The notes under the pieces were generated by a model. It was not told where the DNA came from. It saw nothing but the letters and a program-made list of their open reading frames with translations, and did no database searches. The position numbers were made by a program, and so were the translations under genes. This document shows, one piece after another, positions 37,439 to 47,556 of a stretch of 64,000 nucleotides of DNA. Each line of letters begins with the position of its first letter. Within the stretch, counting starts at the first letter, position 1. Source of the DNA: CAYTLW01 sp964438735 (GTDB lineage Bacteria; Myxococcota_A; UBA9042); the NCBI GenBank assembly GCA_964438735.1, contig CAYTLW010000005.1, forward strand, positions 58,880 through 122,879, in the 5' to 3' direction.

Positions 37439-38274
37439 GCCGCAGCATCCGTGCCAGCAAAGCGCTGGGCCAGCACTTCTTGCACGACCAGCGCGTCCTG
37501 GAGCGAATCGCCGCTTTTGCCGAGCCCGCCGCTGGTTCCGGGGTGGTCGAGATCGGCCCCGGCACAGGCAACCTCACCGAGTGGCTGTTGGCTCACGAGG
37601 CGCCGCTGATCGCCATCGAGCGCGATCGACGCCTGCTGGAGCCCCTGCACGAACGCTTCGGCGAGCGAATGGAGGTGATCCACGGCGACGCGGCGCGCAT
37701 CGATTACGGACCGCTGTTGAGGCGGCCGGCCATGGGTCCGGCGCCAGTGGTCGTCGGCAACCTGCCCTACAACGCCGCCGCGCCGATCCTGTTCCGCCTG
37801 CTGCAGACCCGACCACGCCCGGCGCGCATCGTGATCATGCTGCAGAAGGAGGTCGCCCGACGGCTCGTCGCCAGCGCCAGCACCTCAGAGTACGGCCAGC
37901 TGACCGTCAAGGTGCAGATGGTCGCCGATGTGCGGCTCGTGCTGCGGGTTGGCCGCGGTGCCTTTTCGCCGCAGCCCAAGGTCGAGAGCGCCGTGGTGGC
38001 CCTGATTCCGCTGCCGGAATGGCGTCATCAGGTGCCTGACCAGGCCCGCTTTCATCGCCTGCTGGTGGCCGGCTTTGCCCAGCGGCGCAAGACCTTGGCT
38101 CGGGCCCTGCACAACGGCCTCGGACTGGCCACCTCGACGGTGCACGACGCCCTGGTCGCCATCGGACACGACGCCCGTGCCCGCGCCGAGGCGCTGCCCG
38201 TGGAGCGATGGGCGGCGCTGGCAGGCGTGCTCGATGCCGCCCTGCTCGCCGCCACCGCAACGGAGGATGAATGA
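37435..38274 (+). CDS. rsmA: 16S rRNA dimethyladenosine transferase (KsgA)
   Basis: A 279-residue Rossmann methyltransferase with the KsgA pattern: KALGQHFLHD, SAM motif EIGPGTGNLTEWLL, catalytic GNLPYNAAAPIL and the FSPQPKVESAVV segment. It dimethylates A1518 and A1519 of 16S rRNA during late 30S assembly. ATG at 37435 lies in the tsaD stop, and its own stop overlaps the next start (38271-38274), so three genes are translationally coupled. Confidence 0.95.
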   Translation: MSRSIRASKALGQHFLHDQRVLERIAAFAEPAAGSGVVEIGPGTGNLTEWLLAHEAPLIAIERDRRLLEPLHERFGERMEVIHGDAARIDYGPLLRRPAMGPAPVVVGNLPYNAAAPILFRLLQTRPRPARIVIMLQKEVARRLVASASTSEYGQLTVKVQMVADVRLVLRVGRGAFSPQPKVESAVVALIPLPEWRHQVPDQARFHRLLVAGFAQRRKTLARALHNGLGLATSTVHDALVAIGHDARARAEALPVERWAALAGVLDAALLAATATEDE

Positions 38275-39812
38275 CAGAGAACGCCGCTGAGGTGGCCACG
38301 ATCCACGAGCTCTCGCTGAGCCATGGCAGGCGCATCTTCGTCAATCGCGCGCTCGACTTGAGTGAGATCTCGGCCATCGGCTTCGACATGGATTACACCC
38401 TGTGTCGCTATCGACCGGAGTTGGAGGTGCTGGCGACCGAACTGGCCATCGACCACCTGGTACGGCGCGGCTATCCCGAGCCGCTGACCCAGGTCCGCTA
38501 CGATCCCGACTGGGCCACCCGGGGTCTGGTGATCGACTGCGTGCGCGGCAACCTGGTCAAGATGGACGGCCACCGACACGTCACCCGCGCCTGGCATGGG
38601 CTGAAGCGCCTGGACGATGCGGAGCGGCGGGCCATCTACCATGCCGATCCACCCCATCTCAGCGCCGACCGTTGGGTCCCGCTGGACACCCTCTTCTCGA
38701 CGCCGGAGGCGTACCTCTACTGTCATATCGTCGACCTGCTCGAGGCCGATGGTCGGGCCATCGACACCTACGAGACCCGGCGCCTCTATGCCGACATCCG
38801 CTATTGCATCGACCTGGTGCATCGCGATGACTCGCTCAAGAGCCGCGTGCGGGCCGACATGGATCGCTACATCGATCGCGATCCGCTGCTACCACAGGCG
38901 CTCCATCGCCTGCGCAGCTCGGGCAAGACCCTCTTCCTGCTGACCAATTCCGACCTCGGCTATACCGAGGCGGTCATGAGCCACCTGCTGGAGGGAGAAG
39001 GCGGCTACGAACGCTGGCAGGACTTCTTCGAGAGCGTCTGGGCCTCGGCCCGCAAGCCCCTCTTCTTCGACTGCCGGGAGCCGGCCTTCACCGTCGGCGC
39101 GCGCAGCTTCGAGCAGGGCGGGCGACATCAGCTGGAGGGGCGGTTGGGCGTCTCTGGCGACCAGATCCTCTATGTCGGCGACCACATCTATGGCGACGTG
39201 CTCAAGGCCAGCAGCACCACAGGCTGGCGGACGGCGCTGGTGGTGCCCGAGCTGGAGGCCGAGGTCAGCGCCCTGCAGTCCGAAACCGCCGCGCTGGCGG
39301 AACGGACCCAGTTGGAGGCCAGGCGCCTGGAGTTGGAGTCCGCCCTGGCGGCCGCGGAGTTGGAGCTTCGCGCCGTGCGTCGGGCCGAGCGTCGCCTGGA
39401 GACCGCCCGCAATGGCGGCAAGGGCGACGAAGTTGTCGACCACCTGGTCGACGGCAGGTCGCTGCCCGAAGTGGTCGCCCAGCGCGACGGACTGCGGCGC
39501 GATGTCGCTGGCCTGCGCGCGCGGGTCGCCGAAGATGGTCTCCGGATCGCTTGGCTGACCGAGCGCATCGAACGCCACTTCAATCCTCGCTGGGGTCAAT
39601 TGCTCAAGGAGCGCCATAAGCACTCGCTCTTCGGCACCCAGATGCAGACCTACGCCTGCTTGTACACCTCGCGGGTCTCCAACTTCGCCGCCTATTCGCC
39701 CAACCATCCCTTCCGGCCACCGCGCGACCTGCTGCCTCATGAGCGGCTCCCGGTGCAGGCGGCGATCGCCGGTCAGAGTGTCCCGGAAGCTGCGTCTGAA
39801 CACGGGGCCTGA
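38271..39812 (+). CDS. HAD-family 5'-nucleotidase (cytosolic IMP/GMP type)
   Basis: A 513-residue HAD hydrolase with nucleophile Asp39 and acid/base Asp41 in GFDMDYTLCRY. Further motifs are LFLLTNSDLGY (motif II/III region) and LYVGDHIYGDVLKA (motif IV). This is the PF05761 family, related to eukaryotic cN-II and found sporadically in bacteria. A long coiled coil (about 320-430, ALQSETAALAERTQLEARR and on) is a likely oligomerisation arm. It probably dephosphorylates purine nucleoside monophosphates. It overlaps rsmA by four bases. Confidence 0.85.
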   Translation: MTENAAEVATIHELSLSHGRRIFVNRALDLSEISAIGFDMDYTLCRYRPELEVLATELAIDHLVRRGYPEPLTQVRYDPDWATRGLVIDCVRGNLVKMDGHRHVTRAWHGLKRLDDAERRAIYHADPPHLSADRWVPLDTLFSTPEAYLYCHIVDLLEADGRAIDTYETRRLYADIRYCIDLVHRDDSLKSRVRADMDRYIDRDPLLPQALHRLRSSGKTLFLLTNSDLGYTEAVMSHLLEGEGGYERWQDFFESVWASARKPLFFDCREPAFTVGARSFEQGGRHQLEGRLGVSGDQILYVGDHIYGDVLKASSTTGWRTALVVPELEAEVSALQSETAALAERTQLEARRLELESALAAAELELRAVRRAERRLETARNGGKGDEVVDHLVDGRSLPEVVAQRDGLRRDVAGLRARVAEDGLRIAWLTERIERHFNPRWGQLLKERHKHSLFGTQMQTYACLYTSRVSNFAAYSPNHPFRPPRDLLPHERLPVQAAIAGQSVPEAASEHGA

Positions 39813-39859
39813 TGCGCCTGGAGAAGGCCCGTCGGCGCGCGGTACCGCCAGCGTTCCGC

Positions 39860-39889
39860 TTGACTGAGGTGCGCCGGGGCGCATAGCTT
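39860..39889 (+). promoter_or_regulatory. Candidate sigma-70-like promoter for the pil block
   Basis: TTGACT at 39860-39865 and TAGCTT at 39884-39889 are separated by 18 bases, about 45 bases before the pilB start. The -35 match is good and the -10 match is partial. It lies in a non-coding gap after the 5'-nucleotidase gene. Confidence 0.4.
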
Positions 39890-39932
39890 CGCAACACGTC
39901 GGCTATCCGGCGTTCACCCCCGAGGGCAGCGC

Positions 39933-41687
<1,755 letters not shown>

Positions 41688-41737
41688 CGCCCCGAACGGG
41701 TAATCTCGACCAGAAAGACCGTCAGATCATGCTTTTG

Positions 41738-41756
41738 CAGGCGTTTCGGGCGCCTG
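41738..41756. other. Stem-loop between pilB and pilC
   Basis: CAGGCG and CGCCTG pair perfectly around the 7-base loop TTTCGGG in the 140-base gap between pilB and pilC. It could attenuate transcription or stabilise an mRNA end. No T-tract follows. Confidence 0.3.
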
Positions 41757-41826
41757 GGCGCGAACCGTAGTACGATCGGGGCCGGCGGGCACATGGCCTG
41801 GCCTCGGTATCGGCGGAGTGAGCGGC

Positions 41827-43032
41827 ATGGCGGACTTCCATTACGAGGGCAACACCCCGGACGGTGAATTCAAGCAGGGCAATATCGAGGCGGAGTCCGA
41901 GGAGGAAGCCCGGACCAAGCTATCCGCTGTGGGGATCAAACCCTACAAGCTGAAGAAGCAAGCCAAACAGATCGAGATCAACATCCCCGGCATCACCGAC
42001 AACGTGCCTCAGAAGTCCCTTGTCATTTTCACCCGCCAGATGGCGACCATGATCGACGCCGGATTGCCCCTCATCAAGTGCTTGGATTTGCTCGGCAACC
42101 AGGAGCCCAACCCGCAACTGAAGAAGACCATCCTGGGCGTCAAGGCGTCGGTGGAGTCGGGCTCGTCGTTCTCGGAAGCCCTGCGCAAATATCCGAAGAT
42201 ATTTGAGGAACTCTACGTCAACCTGGTCGCTGCCGGTGAGTTGGGCGGCATCCTCGACACCATCATGAACCGCCTGGCGGAGTACATCGAAAAGGCCGCA
42301 GAGACCCGCGCCAAGGTCAAAGGCGCGATGAAGTATCCGGTCACGGTCCTCATCGTATCCCTGCTCATTACGGCCGGCCTGCTGTGGAAGGTGGTGCCCA
42401 CTTTCGCCGACACCTTCCGCTCCATGGGCAAGACCTCGTTGCCGGCGCTGACCGAGATGCTGGTCTCCATCTCCAATGAATTTATCGGCAGCATGCCGCT
42501 CATCGGCGGCGGCATGGCGGGCATCGTCGTGATCTACAAACTGCTGATGAAGTTCAAGAACGGCCCGTACTATCGCGACAAGCTCCTCTACCTCTCACCG
42601 GTGATCGGCAACGTGCTGCGCAAGTCCGCGGTGGCGCGTTTTACCCGAACGCTCGGCACCCTGGTGTCCGCCGGCGTGCCGATCCTGGACGCCTTGGAGG
42701 TGGTCGGCAAGACCGCCGGCAACCTGGTCATCGAGCGGGCCATCGACTACACCCGTGCCCGCATCGCCGAGGGCAAGACCATGACCGGTCCCTTGATGGA
42801 GACCCAGGTCTTCCCGACCATGGTGGTGCAGATGATCGCGGTCGGTGAAGCGACCGGCGCCATGGACGTGATGCTGGCGAAGATCGCTGACTTCTACGAT
42901 GGCGAGGTAGACGAGGCGGTCGAAGGCATGTCGGCCGTCATGGAACCGCTCATCATGGTGGTGCTTGGTGGTATCATCGGCACGGTCATGCTCGGCATGT
43001 ACATGCCGATCTTCACCATGGCCGACCACTGA
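41827..43032 (+). CDS. pilC: Type IV pilus inner-membrane platform protein PilC
   Basis: A 401-residue protein with two T2SSF repeats. ATG at 41827 is preferred (GGAG nine bases upstream) over GTG 41818. The first repeat contains FTRQMATMIDAGLPLIKCLD and the second FTRTLGTLVSAGVPILDALE, the expected duplication. Three hydrophobic helices, with the last near GGIIGTVMLGMYMPIF, place it in the inner membrane, where PilB and PilT act on it. The full length matches the family. Confidence 0.95.
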   Translation: MADFHYEGNTPDGEFKQGNIEAESEEEARTKLSAVGIKPYKLKKQAKQIEINIPGITDNVPQKSLVIFTRQMATMIDAGLPLIKCLDLLGNQEPNPQLKKTILGVKASVESGSSFSEALRKYPKIFEELYVNLVAAGELGGILDTIMNRLAEYIEKAAETRAKVKGAMKYPVTVLIVSLLITAGLLWKVVPTFADTFRSMGKTSLPALTEMLVSISNEFIGSMPLIGGGMAGIVVIYKLLMKFKNGPYYRDKLLYLSPVIGNVLRKSAVARFTRTLGTLVSAGVPILDALEVVGKTAGNLVIERAIDYTRARIAEGKTMTGPLMETQVFPTMVVQMIAVGEATGAMDVMLAKIADFYDGEVDEAVEGMSAVMEPLIMVVLGGIIGTVMLGMYMPIFTMADH

Positions 43033-43058
43033 CCGAACCCGGGAAAGCAGAGCTTCGC

Positions 43059-44810
43059 ATGGAGCCGATCGACGAGGGCGCCCGGCGGGGCGAATGGGTC
43101 GAACGCGTCAAGTGGACGACACTTGCGCGCGTGGTGGCGCTCAGCGCCCTGCTGATGTTCGCCGTGGCCATGGACCTGGGCATGGGCCCGCAACCCATGG
43201 CCCGCTCGCCGGATGTGATCCTCTACCAGCTGATCACCGCTGGATTCGTGCTCTCGTTCGTCGCCCTGCTGGGCACCTACCTGCTGGGCCATCGCTACCA
43301 GCGTCCGCTGGCCTGGGCGTCGGTGGGTATCGACGCCCTGCTGACCGGCGGGCTGGTCGCCACCTCCCACGGCCTGGATTCGGTGTTTCTGTTCACGCTG
43401 CCGCTCGCCGTGCTCAGCGGCTCGGTGCTGCTCGAACGGCCGGGCGGCTTCGTGGCCGCCGCGTTGGGCACCTGCGTGCTCTTCCTGATGGCCGCCCTGG
43501 ACCTGGGCTGGGTCGGCATCGACCTGGAGCGTTGGACCATGTCCTGGGTCCGCGCCCTGGGTCCGCGCGCGCACCCCGCGCCATTCGATGTGGCGCTGGC
43601 CTTCATGGTGCAGGTCGGCGCGCTCTACGCGACGGCGCTGTTGAGTTCTCATTTGATGGTCGAGCTCGCTGCCACCCGAGCTCGGGCGCGCGTCGACCAG
43701 GTGGCCCTGGCGGCTCTGCGAGTTCGCTACGCAGATGTCTTCTCGAGCATGCCCGACGGCCTCGTCACCTTCTCGCCCGACGGCATCATCACGACCACCA
43801 ATCCGGTCTTCCTGGACATCCTGGGCCGCACCGAGGAGGACACGGTCGGCCAATCGCTGGCGGACGTCCTGCCGGAATACGCCGGCCGCGGGGAGCCAAC
43901 GATCCAGCTCTCCCAGACGACGGAAATCCTGCGAGAGACCTTTGCATCGCCCGCCGAGGTGACCCGCAACCTGGACGGCGGCAACCAGATCCTGGCGGTG
44001 CGCTCGGTGGCGCTTCGTGGCCAGCAGGGCGCCGAGGGCACGCTCCTGGTGGTCCGTGACACCACCGACCTGCGCGCTCGCGAGGAGGCTCATCGCAACC
44101 GCGAACGGCTGGCGACCATCGGCGCCATGGCCATGGCCGTGGCCCACGAGATCCGCAACCCGCTGGCCTCCATCTCCGGCGCCGTTCAGATGCTCGAGTC
44201 CCGGCCAAGCGATGGCGATTCAGAACGAGAGCTGATGGAGATCGCCGTTCGGGAGACCAACCAGTTGAGCCAGTGGATCGGTGAGTTCCTGGACTTCGCC
44301 AAGCCCCAGAAGTCGCACCACATCCGCACAGACCTGGCGCGCGTGGTGGGCGAAAAGGTCAGCGCGTGCCGCAGCGATCCGGCGGTATCGGAGGCGGGTA
44401 TCGATATCCAACTGCACGTGCAGGAACCGGGCAACGGCGCGGGTTGGGCGCTCATCGGCGACGAGTCGCGCCTGGGCAGCCTGGTCTGGAACCTGCTGAT
44501 CAACGCCCGTCAGGCGGTCCTGGACTCGGGCAGCCGCATCGTCAAGGTGGGCTTGCAGGCCGACGACAGGCATCTCATGTTGTCGGTGGCCGACAGCGGT
44601 CCCGGTGTGCCGGACGAGGACAAAGCAAGCGTATTCGAGCCCTTCTACACGACGAAGGGTGAAGGCACAGGGCTAGGACTGGCCACGGTCAAGCGGGTCG
44701 TCATCAACCACGAGGGCGACATTTCCGTGCGGGATAGCGCGCTTGGCGGCGCGGAATTTGTCGTTGTCCTGCCGCGTCGGCTGCACGCGGCTGCAGCGCA
44801 GACGGGTTGA
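43059..44810 (+). CDS. pilS: PilS-like sensor histidine kinase
   Basis: A 583-residue kinase with six N-terminal membrane helices, as in PilS, ending near residue 205. A PAS domain follows (VFSSMPDGLVTFSPDGIITT), then HisKA with H-box AMAVAHEIRNPLAS and HATPase with VADSGPGVPD and GEGTGLGLATVK. It should sense pilin or membrane state and phosphorylate the adjacent PilR. It lies 26 bases after pilC and 36 before pilR. Confidence 0.9.
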   Translation: MEPIDEGARRGEWVERVKWTTLARVVALSALLMFAVAMDLGMGPQPMARSPDVILYQLITAGFVLSFVALLGTYLLGHRYQRPLAWASVGIDALLTGGLVATSHGLDSVFLFTLPLAVLSGSVLLERPGGFVAAALGTCVLFLMAALDLGWVGIDLERWTMSWVRALGPRAHPAPFDVALAFMVQVGALYATALLSSHLMVELAATRARARVDQVALAALRVRYADVFSSMPDGLVTFSPDGIITTTNPVFLDILGRTEEDTVGQSLADVLPEYAGRGEPTIQLSQTTEILRETFASPAEVTRNLDGGNQILAVRSVALRGQQGAEGTLLVVRDTTDLRAREEAHRNRERLATIGAMAMAVAHEIRNPLASISGAVQMLESRPSDGDSERELMEIAVRETNQLSQWIGEFLDFAKPQKSHHIRTDLARVVGEKVSACRSDPAVSEAGIDIQLHVQEPGNGAGWALIGDESRLGSLVWNLLINARQAVLDSGSRIVKVGLQADDRHLMLSVADSGPGVPDEDKASVFEPFYTTKGEGTGLGLATVKRVVINHEGDISVRDSALGGAEFVVVLPRRLHAAAAQTG

Positions 44811-44846
44811 GGCGTCGTCGTCCACAGGGCGGCGGGGAAGGTATTC

Positions 44847-46289
44847 ATGGCGAAGATCCTGGTCGTCGACGATGAACTCTCACTGCGGCAGATGCTCACG
44901 ATCTTCCTGCGCAAGGAGGATCACGACGTCACCACGGCCAACAACGGCCTGCAGGCGCTCGAATTGTTGCAGTCGGCGCCATTTGACCTGGTGCTGACCG
45001 ACGTGCGCATGCCCCGCATGGGCGGCCTGGACCTGTTGGACGTCATCCGCGAGCGGGATATTCCGGTCCAGGTCATCGTCATGACGGCGTATTCGACCAC
45101 CGAGACGGCGCTGGATGCCATGCGCAAGGGCGCTTATGACTACGTCGTCAAGCCGATGAAGCTCGACGAGCTGCGCATCCTGGTCGAAAAGTGCCTGGAG
45201 AAGAGCGCACTGGTGGCCGAGAACAAACAACTGCGCAAGCGCCTGGCCGATACCGGCAAGCGTCGAGTCAGCCTCACCTACGTCAGCCAGAAGATGGCCG
45301 ATATCGAGTCCCTGGTAGACCGTGTCGCGCCGACCCCATCCAATGTGCTCGTGCTCGGCGAGAGCGGCACGGGTAAGGAGGTGGTCGCCCGCATGCTCCA
45401 CCATCGCAGCTCGCGGAGCGCGCGGCCCTTTGTCGCCATCAACTGCGGTGCCATTCATGAGCAGCTGATGGAGAGCGAGCTCTTCGGCCACGTCAAGGGC
45501 GCCTTCACGGGCGCCACCAAGGACAAGAAGGGGTTGTTCGAGGCCGCCGGCGGCGGCTCCATCTTCCTGGACGAGATCGGCGAATTATCGATCAACCTGC
45601 AGGTCAAGCTCCTGCGCGTCCTGCAAGAGCGTGTGGTCACACCGGTCGGCACGACCGACGAGGTGCCCATCGACGTGCGCGTGATCGCCGCCACCCACAA
45701 TGACCTGCGCGACGCGGTGCACGAGCAACGCTTCAGGGCCGACCTCTTCTACCGTCTGAATGTCATCGAGATCCGGCTGCCTCCCCTGCGCGAACGCCGC
45801 GACGACATCCGGCCGTTGGCTGACCACTTCCTGCAGGTCATGAATCGGCGCCTTGGACGCCAGTTGGCGGGCTTCGAGCCGGAGGCGCTCGAGATCCTGC
45901 TGGCCTTGCCCTACTACGGCAACGTGCGCGAGCTGGAGAATGTCATCGAGCGCGCCGTCGCCTTGGAGCCGGGCGACATCGTCACCGCAGCCTACCTGCC
46001 CGATCCAGGTTCCTCCCTGCTGCTGGACGAACCGCACGGAATTGGCGCCAATCGAATGGCCCGCGAGCCGGAGGGGCTGGTCGATGACTTCGTCGCGGGC
46101 ATCGATCGCTGCCTGGACGATGAAGCGCTGCAGGTCGACCTGGAACGGACCCTGGGCCGTCTGGAGCAGGGGATGTTGCACAGCGCTCTTCGCCGGGCAC
46201 GCAACAACAAGACCGAAGCAGCACAACGTCTGGGCATGAGCTTCCGCTCGTTCCGCTACAAGCTGGCCAAGTACGATAACGAGTCGTAG
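44847..46289 (+). CDS. pilR: PilR-like sigma-54-dependent response regulator
   Basis: A 480-residue NtrC-family activator. The receiver has Asp52 in LVLTDVRMPRMGG and Lys in VVKPMK. The AAA+ domain has Walker A GESGTGKEVVA, the sigma-54 contact GAFTGATKDKKG and FLDEIGE. The C-terminal Fis-type HTH reads NKTEAAQRLGMSFRSFRYKL. It is expected to activate pilA and other pilus genes from -24/-12 promoters, none of which I could identify in the window. Its stop abuts the stop of the convergent alanine racemase gene. Confidence 0.92.
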   Translation: MAKILVVDDELSLRQMLTIFLRKEDHDVTTANNGLQALELLQSAPFDLVLTDVRMPRMGGLDLLDVIRERDIPVQVIVMTAYSTTETALDAMRKGAYDYVVKPMKLDELRILVEKCLEKSALVAENKQLRKRLADTGKRRVSLTYVSQKMADIESLVDRVAPTPSNVLVLGESGTGKEVVARMLHHRSSRSARPFVAINCGAIHEQLMESELFGHVKGAFTGATKDKKGLFEAAGGGSIFLDEIGELSINLQVKLLRVLQERVVTPVGTTDEVPIDVRVIAATHNDLRDAVHEQRFRADLFYRLNVIEIRLPPLRERRDDIRPLADHFLQVMNRRLGRQLAGFEPEALEILLALPYYGNVRELENVIERAVALEPGDIVTAAYLPDPGSSLLLDEPHGIGANRMAREPEGLVDDFVAGIDRCLDDEALQVDLERTLGRLEQGMLHSALRRARNNKTEAAQRLGMSFRSFRYKLAKYDNES

Positions 46290-47540
46290 CTACGATGGCG
46301 CTCGGCGGGACCAGACAGCGACGCGCGGGATGCGCTCGTTGATCCGGGTGACCACCTCGTAGTGAATGGTGCCCAGCCAGGCTGCCATCTCGTCGGCGCG
46401 AATGCGGTCACTCTCCCTGTCGTCGACAGAGGAGGGGCTTCCCAACAGGATCACCTCGTCGCCCACCTGGACCTCGGCCGCGTCGCTGACGTCGATGACG
46501 ACCATGTTCATGGCCACGCGTCCCACCACGGGGGCGCGCTGGCCACCGACCAGCACCTGACCCACATTGCTCAGCCCGCGATCGTAGCCGTCGTAGTAGC
46601 CGATCGGCAGCACCGCCAGTCGGCTGGCCCGAACTGTTCGCCAGGTCCGCCCATAACCCACCCATTGGCCGGCCGCGACCGGCTTGAGGTGCACGATTCG
46701 AGTCTTCCATGTCAGCGCGGGCCGCAGGTCGACCGGGGCGCGGCCCAGCTGGCGCGCGCTCACGCGGGTCTCCTTGGAAGGCCACAGGCCGTAGGCGCCG
46801 ATGCCAAAGCGGACCAGGTGGCCACATACGTCGGGCCAGAGCAGCAGGGCGGCGGTATTGCTTGCGTGGGCCAGCAGGCGCTCAGGATCACTGCCCGCGG
46901 CGGCGATCTCCGCCCGGATGTCGGCCACCGCAGCGGCGAATCGACGCAGCTGCACGTGTGCGAATCGATGGTCGGTGGTGTCCTCGATATCGGCGAAATG
47001 GGTGCTCGCGCCGGCCAGCCAGACACCCGGCGTGCGCAGAACCAGGCGTGCAAGCTCTGCGATCTGGTCCGGCTTCAGGCCTTGCCGATGCGTGCCCGTC
47101 TCCACCTTGAGGTGCAAGCGCAGCGGTCGATCCGGCCGGCCGGCGGCATGTACCGCGGCCGAGGCTGCGATGACCGTCTGCGAGTCGTAAACCGTCAATT
47201 CCAGGTCGCAGGCGACGGCGTCGTCCATCTGAGCTGGCGAGATGTGGCAGACCGCCATCAGGGGCACGTCGATGCCGGCCTGGCGCAAGGCGACCGCCTC
47301 GCCCACATCGCCGACGCCGAGCATGTCCACGCCAGCGGCCACAAAGGCACGCGCGGCGACCAGGAGACCGTGACCGTAGGCGTTGCCCTTGACCATCGCA
47401 CAGAGCACCGGGCGCGGCGCCGCCTCGTCACCGGTGCCCACCGCGCCGTTCGCGGCTCGGCGCAACAGCTCGATGTTGTGGCTCAGCGCGTCGGTGTCGA
47501 CCTCGACCCAGGTGAGCGGGTTCGACGGGGATGGGGTCAT
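46290..47540 (-). CDS. alr: Alanine racemase
   Basis: A 416-residue fold-type III PLP enzyme. Lys51 in MVKGNAYGHG forms the Schiff base; the second catalytic Tyr is in WVGYGRTW. GGQRAPVVGRVAMNMVVIDV is the typical C-terminal barrel motif. It supplies D-alanine for peptidoglycan. AGGAG lies upstream. It is 16 bases downstream of a transglutaminase-fold gene, forming an envelope-related pair. Confidence 0.93.
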   Translation of the reverse strand: MTPSPSNPLTWVEVDTDALSHNIELLRRAANGAVGTGDEAAPRPVLCAMVKGNAYGHGLLVAARAFVAAGVDMLGVGDVGEAVALRQAGIDVPLMAVCHISPAQMDDAVACDLELTVYDSQTVIAASAAVHAAGRPDRPLRLHLKVETGTHRQGLKPDQIAELARLVLRTPGVWLAGASTHFADIEDTTDHRFAHVQLRRFAAAVADIRAEIAAAGSDPERLLAHASNTAALLLWPDVCGHLVRFGIGAYGLWPSKETRVSARQLGRAPVDLRPALTWKTRIVHLKPVAAGQWVGYGRTWRTVRASRLAVLPIGYYDGYDRGLSNVGQVLVGGQRAPVVGRVAMNMVVIDVSDAAEVQVGDEVILLGSPSSVDDRESDRIRADEMAAWLGTIHYEVVTRINERIPRVAVWSRRAPS

Positions 47541-47556
47541 GGCTGCCGTTCTCCTG

